Source: Roseovarius sp. 217
Lineage (GTDB): Bacteria; Pseudomonadota; Alphaproteobacteria; Rhodobacterales; Rhodobacteraceae
Reading direction: 5' to 3'
Assembly: GCF_000152845.1 (NCBI RefSeq)
Contig: NZ_CH902584.1
Location: forward strand, 2,959,240-3,017,461
Length of the DNA stretch: 58,222 nt
This document shows positions 24,793 to 31,444 of this stretch, piece by piece. Position 1 is the first letter of the stretch; every line of letters begins with the position of its first letter. The position numbers and the translations under genes are program-made. A model generated the notes under the pieces. It was not told the origin of the DNA. It did no database searches and saw nothing but the letters and a program-made list of their open reading frames with translations.

Positions 24793-25471
24793 GGCTGGCA
24801 CCTCGTTTGAAAAACTCCGCCATGCGGGCGGCGATTGTGGCATTGGCGGTGGGCTGGTCGAGTTTTGCCACCGCCTCTTTCAGCAGATTGTCAGGCACCA
24901 CGCCGGGGGCGCGGTGATGGATGAGACGGTCCACCATGGTCGCGGTGAACTCTGGATGGGGTTGGATTGTATAGATATTGTCGCCGTAAAGCAGAGCGGC
25001 ATTCTCACAAAAATCGCTTGTGCCGACGACATCGGCTCCCTCCGGCAGTTGGGTCACCTGATCCTGATGCCACGCGTTGAGCGGCACGCGCTGACCTTCG
25101 ATGTCGTAGTCGGTGACCCCTACTTGCCAGCCACCTTTGAATTTCTCCACCTTGCCCCCCATGGCCTGCGCGATGATCTGATGGCCAAAGCAGACGCCGA
25201 CAAGCGGTCGCCCGGCGGCGGCAATGTCACGGATCAACTGTTCCAGCGGGGGTATCCACGGGTGGTCCTCATAGGCCCCGTGTTTCGAGCCGGTGATGAG
25301 CCATCCGTCGGCAGCGTCCGGTCCGGTAGGAAATTCTTCATCCACCACGTTGTAATGGTCGAACTCAAAGCCGTGCCCGTCCAGCAACTGCGCGAACATC
25401 ACCTCGTAATCTCCCAGCTCGTTCAGAACGATGTCGGGGGCGTGGCCGGTTTTCAGGATGCCGATTTTCAT
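24776..25471 (-). CDS. Class I glutamine amidotransferase (231 aa)
   Basis: This is a GATase of the GuaA-like type. The nucleophile elbow is PLVGVCFGHQIIAQAMGG (Cys about residue 94), and the catalytic His is in IQPHPEFT (about residue 172). GWLITGSKHGAYEDHPWIPPL gives the oxyanion-side segment. In polyamine catabolism clusters such proteins act as gamma-glutamyl hydrolases (PuuD role), but this sequence resembles the GMP-synthase GATase group more than PuuD itself. It lies between the two GS-like genes, with a TTTGATCAAA palindrome just upstream. Confidence 0.85.
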   Translation of the reverse strand: MKIGILKTGHAPDIVLNELGDYEVMFAQLLDGHGFEFDHYNVVDEEFPTGPDAADGWLITGSKHGAYEDHPWIPPLEQLIRDIAAAGRPLVGVCFGHQIIAQAMGGKVEKFKGGWQVGVTDYDIEGQRVPLNAWHQDQVTQLPEGADVVGTSDFCENAALLYGDNIYTIQPHPEFTATMVDRLIHHRAPGVVPDNLLKEAVAKLDQPTANATIAARMAEFFKRGASHGRSE

Positions 25472-25483
25472 GGCGCTCTCTTG

Positions 25484-25495
25484 ATTTGATCAAAT
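25484..25495. promoter_or_regulatory. ATTTGATCAAAT palindrome upstream of the amidotransferase (candidate operator)
   Basis: A perfect 12-bp palindrome lies 13 bp before the amidotransferase start. The same decamer TTTGATCAAA is found before the second GS-like gene at 26901-26910. Confidence 0.6.
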
Positions 25496-25518
25496 TGGGG
25501 CGGGGTTGCTGCTTCAGG

Positions 25519-26835
25519 CTACACCGTTTCGAGATAGGTCTTCCAGTGGTCTTCTTTGGGGATCGGTGCCATATACGCCAGCTCCTGACGTTTGGTCATT
25601 ACCAGATTGCGGATCAGGTCCGCATGAAAAATCTTGGCAATCATCGGATCGCTTTCGAAAATGTCGATGGCCGCGCCCCAGTCCGGGGCAAGCTGCGGCA
25701 TCTGGACCTCGTAGGCATTGCCGTTGATGGGCGGCGGCGGGGTCATGCTCTCTTCGATTCCGGTGATGGCGGCGCCGAGGATGGCGGCAAAGCTGAGGTA
25801 CGGGTTGATATCGCCGCCCGCGACGCGGTGTTCGATCCGGCGCGCCGAGGGGGGGCCGCCGGGGATGCGCACCGCTGTGGTGCGGTTCTCATAGCCCCAG
25901 CCCGCGCCGGTCGGGGCATGAGCGCCGGGCACCAGCCTTGCATAACTGTTGGCATGGGGGGCGAAAATCAGTGTTGAGGGCGGCATTGCTGCAAGACAGC
26001 CAGCCACAGCGGCACGCAGAATATCCGTGCCCGCCGCGGTTCCATCGTTGAAAACATTGGTGCCTTTCTCGTCCATCACCGAAAAATGCATATGCATGCC
26101 GTTGCCGGTGTCATCCTCAAAGGGCTTGGCCATGAACGTGGCAACATAGCCGTGCTGCCGCGCCAATCCTTTGATCAATGTTTTGAAAAGCCATGTGTCA
26201 TCGGCGGCGCGCAGAGCGTTCTGATGGTGCAGGGTCAATTCGAACTGACCGACGCCAGCCTCGCTGACAGCGGTTTCGACGGGCAGACCCATTTCCAAGC
26301 CAGCAACGTAAAGCGCGCTCAGAAAACCGTCGAAGGCATCCATCTGACCGAGCGATAGAATGCCCGGAGCCTTCATCCGGCGGCCATTGCGCGGATCACG
26401 TACCGTCTTGAGTTCGTTGCCTTTTCCGTCAACCAATGTGAATTCCAGCTCGGTCGCGGCGTCGACATGCCAGCCACAGGCGGCGTAGCGGTCGAGCACG
26501 CTCACCAAGGCGTGACGCGGGTCGCCGGCGAAGGGGGTGCCATCCTCATGGTGCATGACCATGGGCACAAGCCCCTGTGGCACCTCGAGCCATGGCAGGG
26601 GAACAGGGCCACGGTCGGTGGGATAGAGCACGCCATCGACATCCCCGGAGTCGAACACCAGCGGCGAGTTTTCGATATCTGCGCCGAAAATATCCAGGTT
26701 CAGCGAAGACAGCGGCATGCGCACGCTCCCGCTGCGGAGTTTGTCGGCATGGGCGGCAGGAAGCCGCTTGCCGCGCATCCGGCCATTCAGGTCGCAGGCA
26801 GCCACGCGGAAGGTCTGGAACTGTGTAAGGTCCAT
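25519..26835 (-). CDS. Second glutamine-synthetase-like ligase (438 aa)
   Basis: This is another member of the PuuA/GS-like ligase family. The N-terminus FRVAACDLNGRMRGKRLPA is the family's short beta-grasp start. Catalytic landmarks are AATELEFTLVD, SEAGVGQFELTLHHQNAL, GNGMHMHFSVMDEKG, NRTTAVRIPGGPPSARRIEHRVAGGDINPYL (split here by family habit) and a PPPINGNAY loop. It is only distantly similar to the other copy in this cluster, so the two probably use different amines or act in succession. It is the first gene of the cluster. Confidence 0.88.
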   Translation of the reverse strand: MDLTQFQTFRVAACDLNGRMRGKRLPAAHADKLRSGSVRMPLSSLNLDIFGADIENSPLVFDSGDVDGVLYPTDRGPVPLPWLEVPQGLVPMVMHHEDGTPFAGDPRHALVSVLDRYAACGWHVDAATELEFTLVDGKGNELKTVRDPRNGRRMKAPGILSLGQMDAFDGFLSALYVAGLEMGLPVETAVSEAGVGQFELTLHHQNALRAADDTWLFKTLIKGLARQHGYVATFMAKPFEDDTGNGMHMHFSVMDEKGTNVFNDGTAAGTDILRAAVAGCLAAMPPSTLIFAPHANSYARLVPGAHAPTGAGWGYENRTTAVRIPGGPPSARRIEHRVAGGDINPYLSFAAILGAAITGIEESMTPPPPINGNAYEVQMPQLAPDWGAAIDIFESDPMIAKIFHADLIRNLVMTKRQELAYMAPIPKEDHWKTYLETV

Positions 26836-26900
26836 TTGAAGAAAGTCCTGATCGTGATTTGTAACAGCCTAGCCCGGCCTTGGGGGGCTTGCCAAGATAA

Positions 26901-26910
26901 TTTGATCAAA
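26901..26910. promoter_or_regulatory. TTTGATCAAA palindrome upstream of the GS-like cluster (candidate operator)
   Basis: A perfect 10-bp palindrome, AT-rich on both sides, lies 66 bp before the start at 26835. It matches the core of the palindrome at 25484-25495. Confidence 0.6.
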
Positions 26911-26989
26911 AAATTCGCTGAATGATGAATGGTAAGCTCTGTAAGGTTTGTCAGGTGATTTTGTAAGCTCTTGGGAGCTATTCTGAGAA

Positions 26990-27060
26990 GTCCTCGGGTC
27001 AGGCCCGAGGATGAAGGTTGGTGTGGGGGTGAGAGGTCCTCGGGTCAGGCCCGAGGATGA
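26990..27060. repeat. Two copies of a 25-bp REP-like palindrome
   Basis: GTCCTCGGGTCAGGCCCGAGGATGA (arms TCCTCGGG / CCCGAGGA) is found at 26990-27014 and 27036-27060 in the same orientation. This sort of short intergenic palindrome is frequent in alphaproteobacterial genomes. Its position behind the M48 gene would also allow a termination role. Confidence 0.85.
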
Positions 27061-27067
27061 CGGGGGA

Positions 27068-27760
27068 TCAGGGGAGGCTCTGGTGCCAGCGACTTTCGAG
27101 CTTTTCGATGGCGGCGATGCGCTCGGCGGTCTTGGGGTGGCTGAGCAGCCACGCGGGCATCTTGCCGCCTGCGCCGGTGGTCAGCGCCTCGAGTTTTTCG
27201 AAGAGCGATTTTTGCGGGCCGGTGCCGATGCCCGCCTTGGTCAGCAGGGCGGCGGCATAGGCGTCGGCCTCGTATTCGTCGCCGCGGGAGAGACGGGCGG
27301 CGAGAAGGGTGGTGATGCCATTGGCGATCCAGACGCCGAGACCGGGTATGAAGCGCGACAAGATCATCGCAAGTGCCGTGCGCAGGGCGTTCTGCCCGGA
27401 AAAGTCGATCATCCGGCGGCGGGAATGACCCAAGGCGACATGACCCAACTCATGCGCGATGACCGAGGCCATTTCCTCGGCGGTGACCTCATCGGTTTGA
27501 AACTTGCGATAAAAGCCGCGCGTGATGAAAATGCGCCCATCGGGGGCGGCAAGGCCGTTTACCGGGTCAATCTCGTAGATGTGAACGCGAACGCGGGGCA
27601 GGTCGAGGGCGCGGGCGAGGCGGTCGGTCATGGCCTTGAGCCTTGGATCAGCCAATTCGGTCGATTGCGCGTCAAGCTCGCGCGTCGTGCGCCAGACCGA
27701 GAAGCGGTACATGGCGAGCGCATAGAGCAGGGCAAGCAGGATCGGGGTGAATTTCAACAT
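27068..27760 (-). CDS. M48-family membrane-anchored zinc metalloprotease (230 aa)
   Basis: An N-terminal hydrophobic anchor (FTPILLALLYALAMY, about residues 3-18) holds the protease in the inner membrane. The zinc site HELGHVALGH (about 104-113) and the third ligand Glu in GDEYEADAYAAALL (about 168-181) are both intact, as in M48 proteases such as HtpX and LoiP. The segment AAPDGRIFITRGFY before the zinc motif is also typical. It is divergent from the SMR gene across the structured region at 27846-27985. Confidence 0.88.
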   Translation of the reverse strand: MLKFTPILLALLYALAMYRFSVWRTTRELDAQSTELADPRLKAMTDRLARALDLPRVRVHIYEIDPVNGLAAPDGRIFITRGFYRKFQTDEVTAEEMASVIAHELGHVALGHSRRRMIDFSGQNALRTALAMILSRFIPGLGVWIANGITTLLAARLSRGDEYEADAYAAALLTKAGIGTGPQKSLFEKLEALTTGAGGKMPAWLLSHPKTAERIAAIEKLESRWHQSLP

Positions 27761-27845
27761 GAGAGGAATATGGGGCGGGGTGGGGCGGCTGGCAAGCGAC
27801 GTATGAGGGATTGGGTGTTCGCAGACTTCACCATCAAGCGATGAG

Positions 27846-27985
27846 CCGCGCGGATCGTTGGGCCGGGGACTAGCGATGCAAGGTCTGTGGCTGCCACTTT
27901 ATGCCAGCAAAGACCGTGTGACCTAAACGAGAGGCGCTCGCTCTCAGAATCGCTAGGCCGCGGGACGGCCCAGCGATCCGCGCGG
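27846..27985 (+). ncRNA. 140-nt inverted-repeat element, candidate structured RNA or dispersed repeat
   Basis: The outer arms CCGCGCGGATCGTTGGGCCG (27846-27865) and CGGCCCAGCGATCCGCGCGG (27966-27985) pair over 20 bp, with one G-U wobble when read as plus-strand RNA. A second stem, TAGCGAT (27871-27877) with ATCGCTA (27949-27955), is stacked inside after an internal loop. Within it are two hairpins: GGTCT...AGACC with an inner GCTG/CAGC step, and GAGAG...CTCTC. The result is a three-way junction. It lies 133 bp before the SMR gene. A cis-acting leader or a dispersed palindromic repeat are both possible. Confidence 0.5.
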
Positions 27986-28118
27986 CGGCGCGTACCGCGC
28001 CTTGTTCCGCGCGTGGTCTTTGGTGCAGGGGACAGGCGAAAGCCGCCCCTTTCCCGGTGGACGCCGCTTGCCCCCTCGCATAAGTCTGGGCCAATTGCCC
28101 AAGACCGGAGCGCGCGCC

Positions 28119-28457
28119 ATGATCCCACAGGTCTATCTCATCCTCTTCCTTGCCATTCTCGCCGAAACAGCCGGCACCACGGCATTGCAGGCCAGCCAGC
28201 AGTTCACCCGGTTCTGGCCCTCGGTTCTGGTAGTCATCGCCTATGCGATCAGTTTCTATCTGTTGGCGCAGACGCTCAAGGTGATGCCGGTGGGCGTGGT
28301 CTATGCGATCTGGTCAGGGCTAGGTATCGTGTTCATCGCCTGTATCGGTTATGTGATCTTTGGGCAGAAACTGGACTTGCCCGCGATCATCGGGACGGGG
28401 ATGATCCTTGCGGGGATCGTAGTCATTCAGCTATTCTCGCGAACAGCACCGCATTGA
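28119..28457 (+). CDS. Small multidrug resistance (SMR) family transporter (112 aa)
   Basis: This is a four-helix proton antiporter subunit of the EmrE/Gdx type. The essential Glu of helix 1 is in LAILAETAGTTAL (Glu16). Helix 2-3 contains the FYLLAQTLKVMPVGVVYAIW signature, and SGLGIVFIACIGYVIFGQ plus IIGTGMILAGIVVIQLF form the last helices. ATG 28119 gives the normal length for the family; the upstream frame to 28002 is untranslated leader. The sequence does not show whether quaternary amines or guanidinium is the substrate. Confidence 0.93.
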   Translation: MIPQVYLILFLAILAETAGTTALQASQQFTRFWPSVLVVIAYAISFYLLAQTLKVMPVGVVYAIWSGLGIVFIACIGYVIFGQKLDLPAIIGTGMILAGIVVIQLFSRTAPH

Positions 28458-28540
28458 ACGTGCAGACAGGGCGGCAAAGGGGCTGGTCAGAACCGCCCCT
28501 TGCGGGTAAGGCACCGCCGCAAGACAAGACGAGGCCGCCC

Positions 28541-28957
28541 ATGACTGAGACCATCACCGAGCGTTGCGAGGCCAAGGGGCTGCGCATGACCGATCAGCGC
28601 CGCACCATTGCGTCGGTTCTGGAAGGGTCGGACGATCATCCGGATGTCGAAGAACTCTACGCGCGCGCCTCGGGGCGCGATCCGCGGATCTCGATTGCGA
28701 CGGTCTATCGTACGGTCAAACTGTTTGAAGAGGCGGGGATTCTCGACAAACTGGAGTTTGGCGATGGGCGCGCACGCTATGAAGATGCCGAGCGTGACCA
28801 TCACGATCATCTGATCGACATGAATTCGGGCGCGGTGATCGAATTTGTCGATCCCGAGATCGAGGTGTTGCAAGAGAAGATCGCGGAAAAGCTGGGGTAT
28901 CGCCTGATCGGGCATCGGCTCGAACTTTATGGCGTGCCGATCAAATCCAGTGAGTGA
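28541..28957 (+). CDS. mur: Fur-family regulator without the CxxC motif, Mur-like (138 aa)
   Basis: The DNA-binding half shows RMTDQRRTIASVLEGSDDHPDVEELY and ISIATVYRTVKLFEEAGI, classic Fur helices. The metal half keeps the His cluster (ERDHHDHLIDMNSGAVIEF), but the position of the first CxxC pair in zinc-containing Fur is replaced by Asp-Met-Asn-Ser. The C-terminus RLIGHRLELYGVP is standard. Loss of CxxC and position before a cation exporter fit the manganese-responsive Mur of Rhodobacterales. The metal specificity is inferred. It overlaps the CDF gene. Confidence 0.85.
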   Translation: MTETITERCEAKGLRMTDQRRTIASVLEGSDDHPDVEELYARASGRDPRISIATVYRTVKLFEEAGILDKLEFGDGRARYEDAERDHHDHLIDMNSGAVIEFVDPEIEVLQEKIAEKLGYRLIGHRLELYGVPIKSSE

Positions 28958-29864
28958 TGCGGGGGCCAAGGCGCGGGTGATGCGGCTGGCCATCGGCAGC
29001 GTCATCGTGGGTCTCGGTGTTCTGGCGCTCAAGGCTTTGGCTTGGGGTCTGACGGGATCGCTTGCGCTGATGTCGGATGCGCTGGAAAGCCTTGTGAATG
29101 TGGCAGCCGCGCTGGCGGTGATCGTGGCGCTTCGGGTCGCGCGGCGGCCAGCGGATGACAATCACCCCTATGGCCATGACAAGGCGGAGTTCTTTTCGGC
29201 GGTGCTGGAGGGCGTGCTGATCGTGATTGCGGCCCTCTTTATCCTGCGCGAGGCCTATGCGGGGTTTCTGGCACCGCAGGCCATTGCACAGCCCTTGCTC
29301 GGGATGGCGATCAACACCGGGGCGAGCCTGATCAATGCGGTCTGGGCGGTGATCCTGATCCGCAATGGACGTCGCTATCGCTCGCCTGCCTTGGTTGCAG
29401 ATGGCAAGCATCTGATGACCGATGTGGTGTCGTCGGTGGGCGTGCTCTTTGGCGTGGCGCTGGCGCTGGCGACCGGGTGGCTCTGGCTTGATCCGGCGAT
29501 GGCGGTGCTGGTGGCGTTCAATATCCTGTGGTCGGGATCGGTGGTGATCAAGGCGTCGCTCAGCGGGTTGATGGACGAGGCCGTGTCCGAAGAGGAACTG
29601 GCCACGATCCGCCGGGTGATCGCCGAGGCGGCAAGCGATGACGCCGCGTTGGAGGCCCATGATCTGCGCACGCGCCATGCCGGGCCGGTGACGTTCATAG
29701 ATTTTCATCTGGTGGTGCCGGGCGCGATCTCGGTTGAAGTTGCACATGCGCTCTGCGACCGGATCGAGGCGGCGCTGATGGCTGCGCTGCCGGGCGCGCG
29801 GGTGACGATCCATGTCGAGCCCGAACACAAGGCCAAGCATAGCGGTCATGTTGTGCTGTCATAG
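28950..29864 (+). CDS. Cation diffusion facilitator (CDF) transporter (about 304 aa)
   Basis: CDF proteins export divalent metals (Zn, Fe, Mn) by proton exchange. Six membrane helices are visible. The helix 2 site is in SLALMSDALESLVNV (Asp pair) and the cytosolic signature is HPYGHDKAEFFSAVLEG. The helix 5 site is DGKHLMTDVVSSVG and the C-terminal metallochaperone-like domain begins about residue 205 (LMDEAVSEEEL). GTG 28950 overlaps the mur stop; ATG 28929 or 28980 are also possible. Co-expression with mur suggests manganese or iron export. Confidence 0.9.
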   Translation: MSDAGAKARVMRLAIGSVIVGLGVLALKALAWGLTGSLALMSDALESLVNVAAALAVIVALRVARRPADDNHPYGHDKAEFFSAVLEGVLIVIAALFILREAYAGFLAPQAIAQPLLGMAINTGASLINAVWAVILIRNGRRYRSPALVADGKHLMTDVVSSVGVLFGVALALATGWLWLDPAMAVLVAFNILWSGSVVIKASLSGLMDEAVSEEELATIRRVIAEAASDDAALEAHDLRTRHAGPVTFIDFHLVVPGAISVEVAHALCDRIEAALMAALPGARVTIHVEPEHKAKHSGHVVLS

Positions 29865-29929
29865 CTCTGCCGCTTTTTTAGGCGGATGATCCGGGCTATC
29901 ACGGGCGCTCACGGATAAGAAAGTCTGAG

Positions 29930-30805
29930 ATGGAAAACCTGCGCGGCAGTATTCTGATGGTCCTCTCGATGGGCGGCTTCGCGCTGGAGGATATGTTCAT
30001 CAAGCGTTTGGCCGATACCTTGCCGGTGGGGCAGATCATTCTGCTGATCGGGATCGGGGGCGCGTTGATTTTTGGCTCGATCACGCGGGCGCAGGGCGGG
30101 CGGCTCTGGTCGCGGGATCTGGTGTCACGGCCGGTGATCCTGCGCAATTTCGGCGAATTGCTCGGCACGCTGGGGTTTGTCATGGCGATTGCGCTGACGC
30201 CTCTTTCCTCGGCCTCGGCCATTTTGCAGGCGACGCCGCTTGCGGTCACTTTGGGGGCCGCGCTCTTCTTGGGTGAGGCGGTGGGCTGGCGGCGTTGGGC
30301 GGCGATCCTCGTGGGGTTTTGCGGCGTGCTGATGGTGATCCGGCCGGGGATGGCGGGGTTTGAACCGGCGTCGCTCTTTGCGGTGCTGGCGGTCTTTGGA
30401 TTGGCGGCGCGGGATCTGGCGACGCGCCGGGTGCCGCGCACGATCTCGTCGATGCAGCTGTCGACCTATGCCTTTGCCACGTTGGTGCCGACGGGCGTGA
30501 TCCTCTTGGCGTTTCACGGCACGCCCGCGTGGCCCACGGCGGTGAACTGGCGTGATCTGGTGCTGGCGCTCTTGTGTGGCGTGTCGGCCTACTACGCCAT
30601 TGTCGCGGCGATGCGGTTGGGCGATGTGGCGGTGATCACACCGTTTCGCTACTCCAGGCTGGTGTTCGCGCTGATCATCGGGGTCACGCTGTTTGACGAG
30701 CGGCCCGATGTCTGGACGCTGGCGGGGGCGGGGATCATCATCGCCTCGGGCATCTATACCTTTTGGCGCGAGCGGCGGTTGGCGCGGCGGATGGCCTTGG
30801 TCTGA
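29930..30805 (+). CDS. EamA/DMT-superfamily transporter (291 aa)
   Basis: Ten hydrophobic helices form two EamA repeats, about residues 5-135 and 150-285. Landmarks are the first-repeat FVMAIALTPLSSASAILQATPLAVTLGAALFL and RRWAAILVGFCGVLMVIRPG, and the second-repeat AMRLGDVAVITPFRYSRLVFALIIGVTLFDERP. The substrate cannot be deduced; many relatives are annotated as metabolite exporters. ATG follows an AAGTCTGAG region with weak ribosome site. It is convergent with the DsbA-like gene, with only three bases between them. Confidence 0.9.
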   Translation: MENLRGSILMVLSMGGFALEDMFIKRLADTLPVGQIILLIGIGGALIFGSITRAQGGRLWSRDLVSRPVILRNFGELLGTLGFVMAIALTPLSSASAILQATPLAVTLGAALFLGEAVGWRRWAAILVGFCGVLMVIRPGMAGFEPASLFAVLAVFGLAARDLATRRVPRTISSMQLSTYAFATLVPTGVILLAFHGTPAWPTAVNWRDLVLALLCGVSAYYAIVAAMRLGDVAVITPFRYSRLVFALIIGVTLFDERPDVWTLAGAGIIIASGIYTFWRERRLARRMALV

Positions 30806-30808
30806 GTT

Positions 30809-31444
30809 TCAGCTCGCGGCGGCGGTCAGGTCGTCGATCACCTTGACCCACATCTCGGCGGGCTGACAGCCGGGCACGGCATGTTGACCCCCGACGATGA
30901 ACGTGGGCACGCCTGAAATCCCCATCTGGCGGAACTGTGCGTCGCGGGCGCGGATGTCCTCGCGGTCGGCTTCTGTTCCCAAGAGGCGCTGGATCATCGC
31001 CCCATCAAGGCTGAGGCTGTCGGCGAGATCGGCCAGAACCTCTGCATCACCAATATCGCGACCCTCGTTGAAATAGGCCTGGAAAAGCGCCATGGCCATG
31101 CGGTCCTGACAGCCCTCGATCCCGGCCCAATGCAGCAGGCGATGTGCGTCAAGCGTGTTGGGCGTCCGTTGGATGGCGGCAAAATCAATGGTGAGACCGG
31201 CGGCCTCGGCGCGCTCCAGCACCGGGGCATAGGCGCGGATGGCGCCCTCTTTGCCACCAAATTTTGTCTCCAGATAGGCGCGGCGGTCCATGCCTTCGGC
31301 GGGCATGTCGGGGTTGAGCTGGAATGGGTGCCATTCGATCTCGAATGGGTGATCGGGGCGCAGGGCCAAGGCCTGATCCAGCAGCGTCTTGCCGATGTAG
31401 CACCAAGGGCAGATCGGGTCGGAGATGATATCAAGCTTGACCAT
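30809..31444 (-). CDS. DsbA-family (FrnE-like) oxidoreductase (211 aa)
   Basis: The thioredoxin-fold CPWC active site sits near the N-terminus (ISDPICPWCYIGKTLL). The Dsb/FrnE-type helical insertion includes FEIEWHPFQLNPDMPAEGMDR and LDAHRLLHWAG. The cis-Pro loop is GISGVPTFIVGG. No signal peptide is present, so it is a cytoplasmic enzyme. ATG 31444 overlaps the end of the acyl-CoA synthetase gene by 14 bp, indicating coupled translation. The frame upstream of that ATG is an antisense shadow. Confidence 0.9.
   Translation of the reverse strand: MVKLDIISDPICPWCYIGKTLLDQALALRPDHPFEIEWHPFQLNPDMPAEGMDRRAYLETKFGGKEGAIRAYAPVLERAEAAGLTIDFAAIQRTPNTLDAHRLLHWAGIEGCQDRMAMALFQAYFNEGRDIGDAEVLADLADSLSLDGAMIQRLLGTEADREDIRARDAQFRQMGISGVPTFIVGGQHAVPGCQPAEMWVKVIDDLTAAAS

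Noticed and set aside
27846..27985. Known guanidine (ykkC-type) riboswitch before the SMR gene
   Set aside because: The position would suit it, but the conserved loop sequences of the guanidine classes that I can recall are not seen. It is left as an unassigned structure.
27754..28128. Minus-strand ORF over the inverted-repeat element
   Set aside because: It is a translation of the palindromic structure, without start signal or domain.
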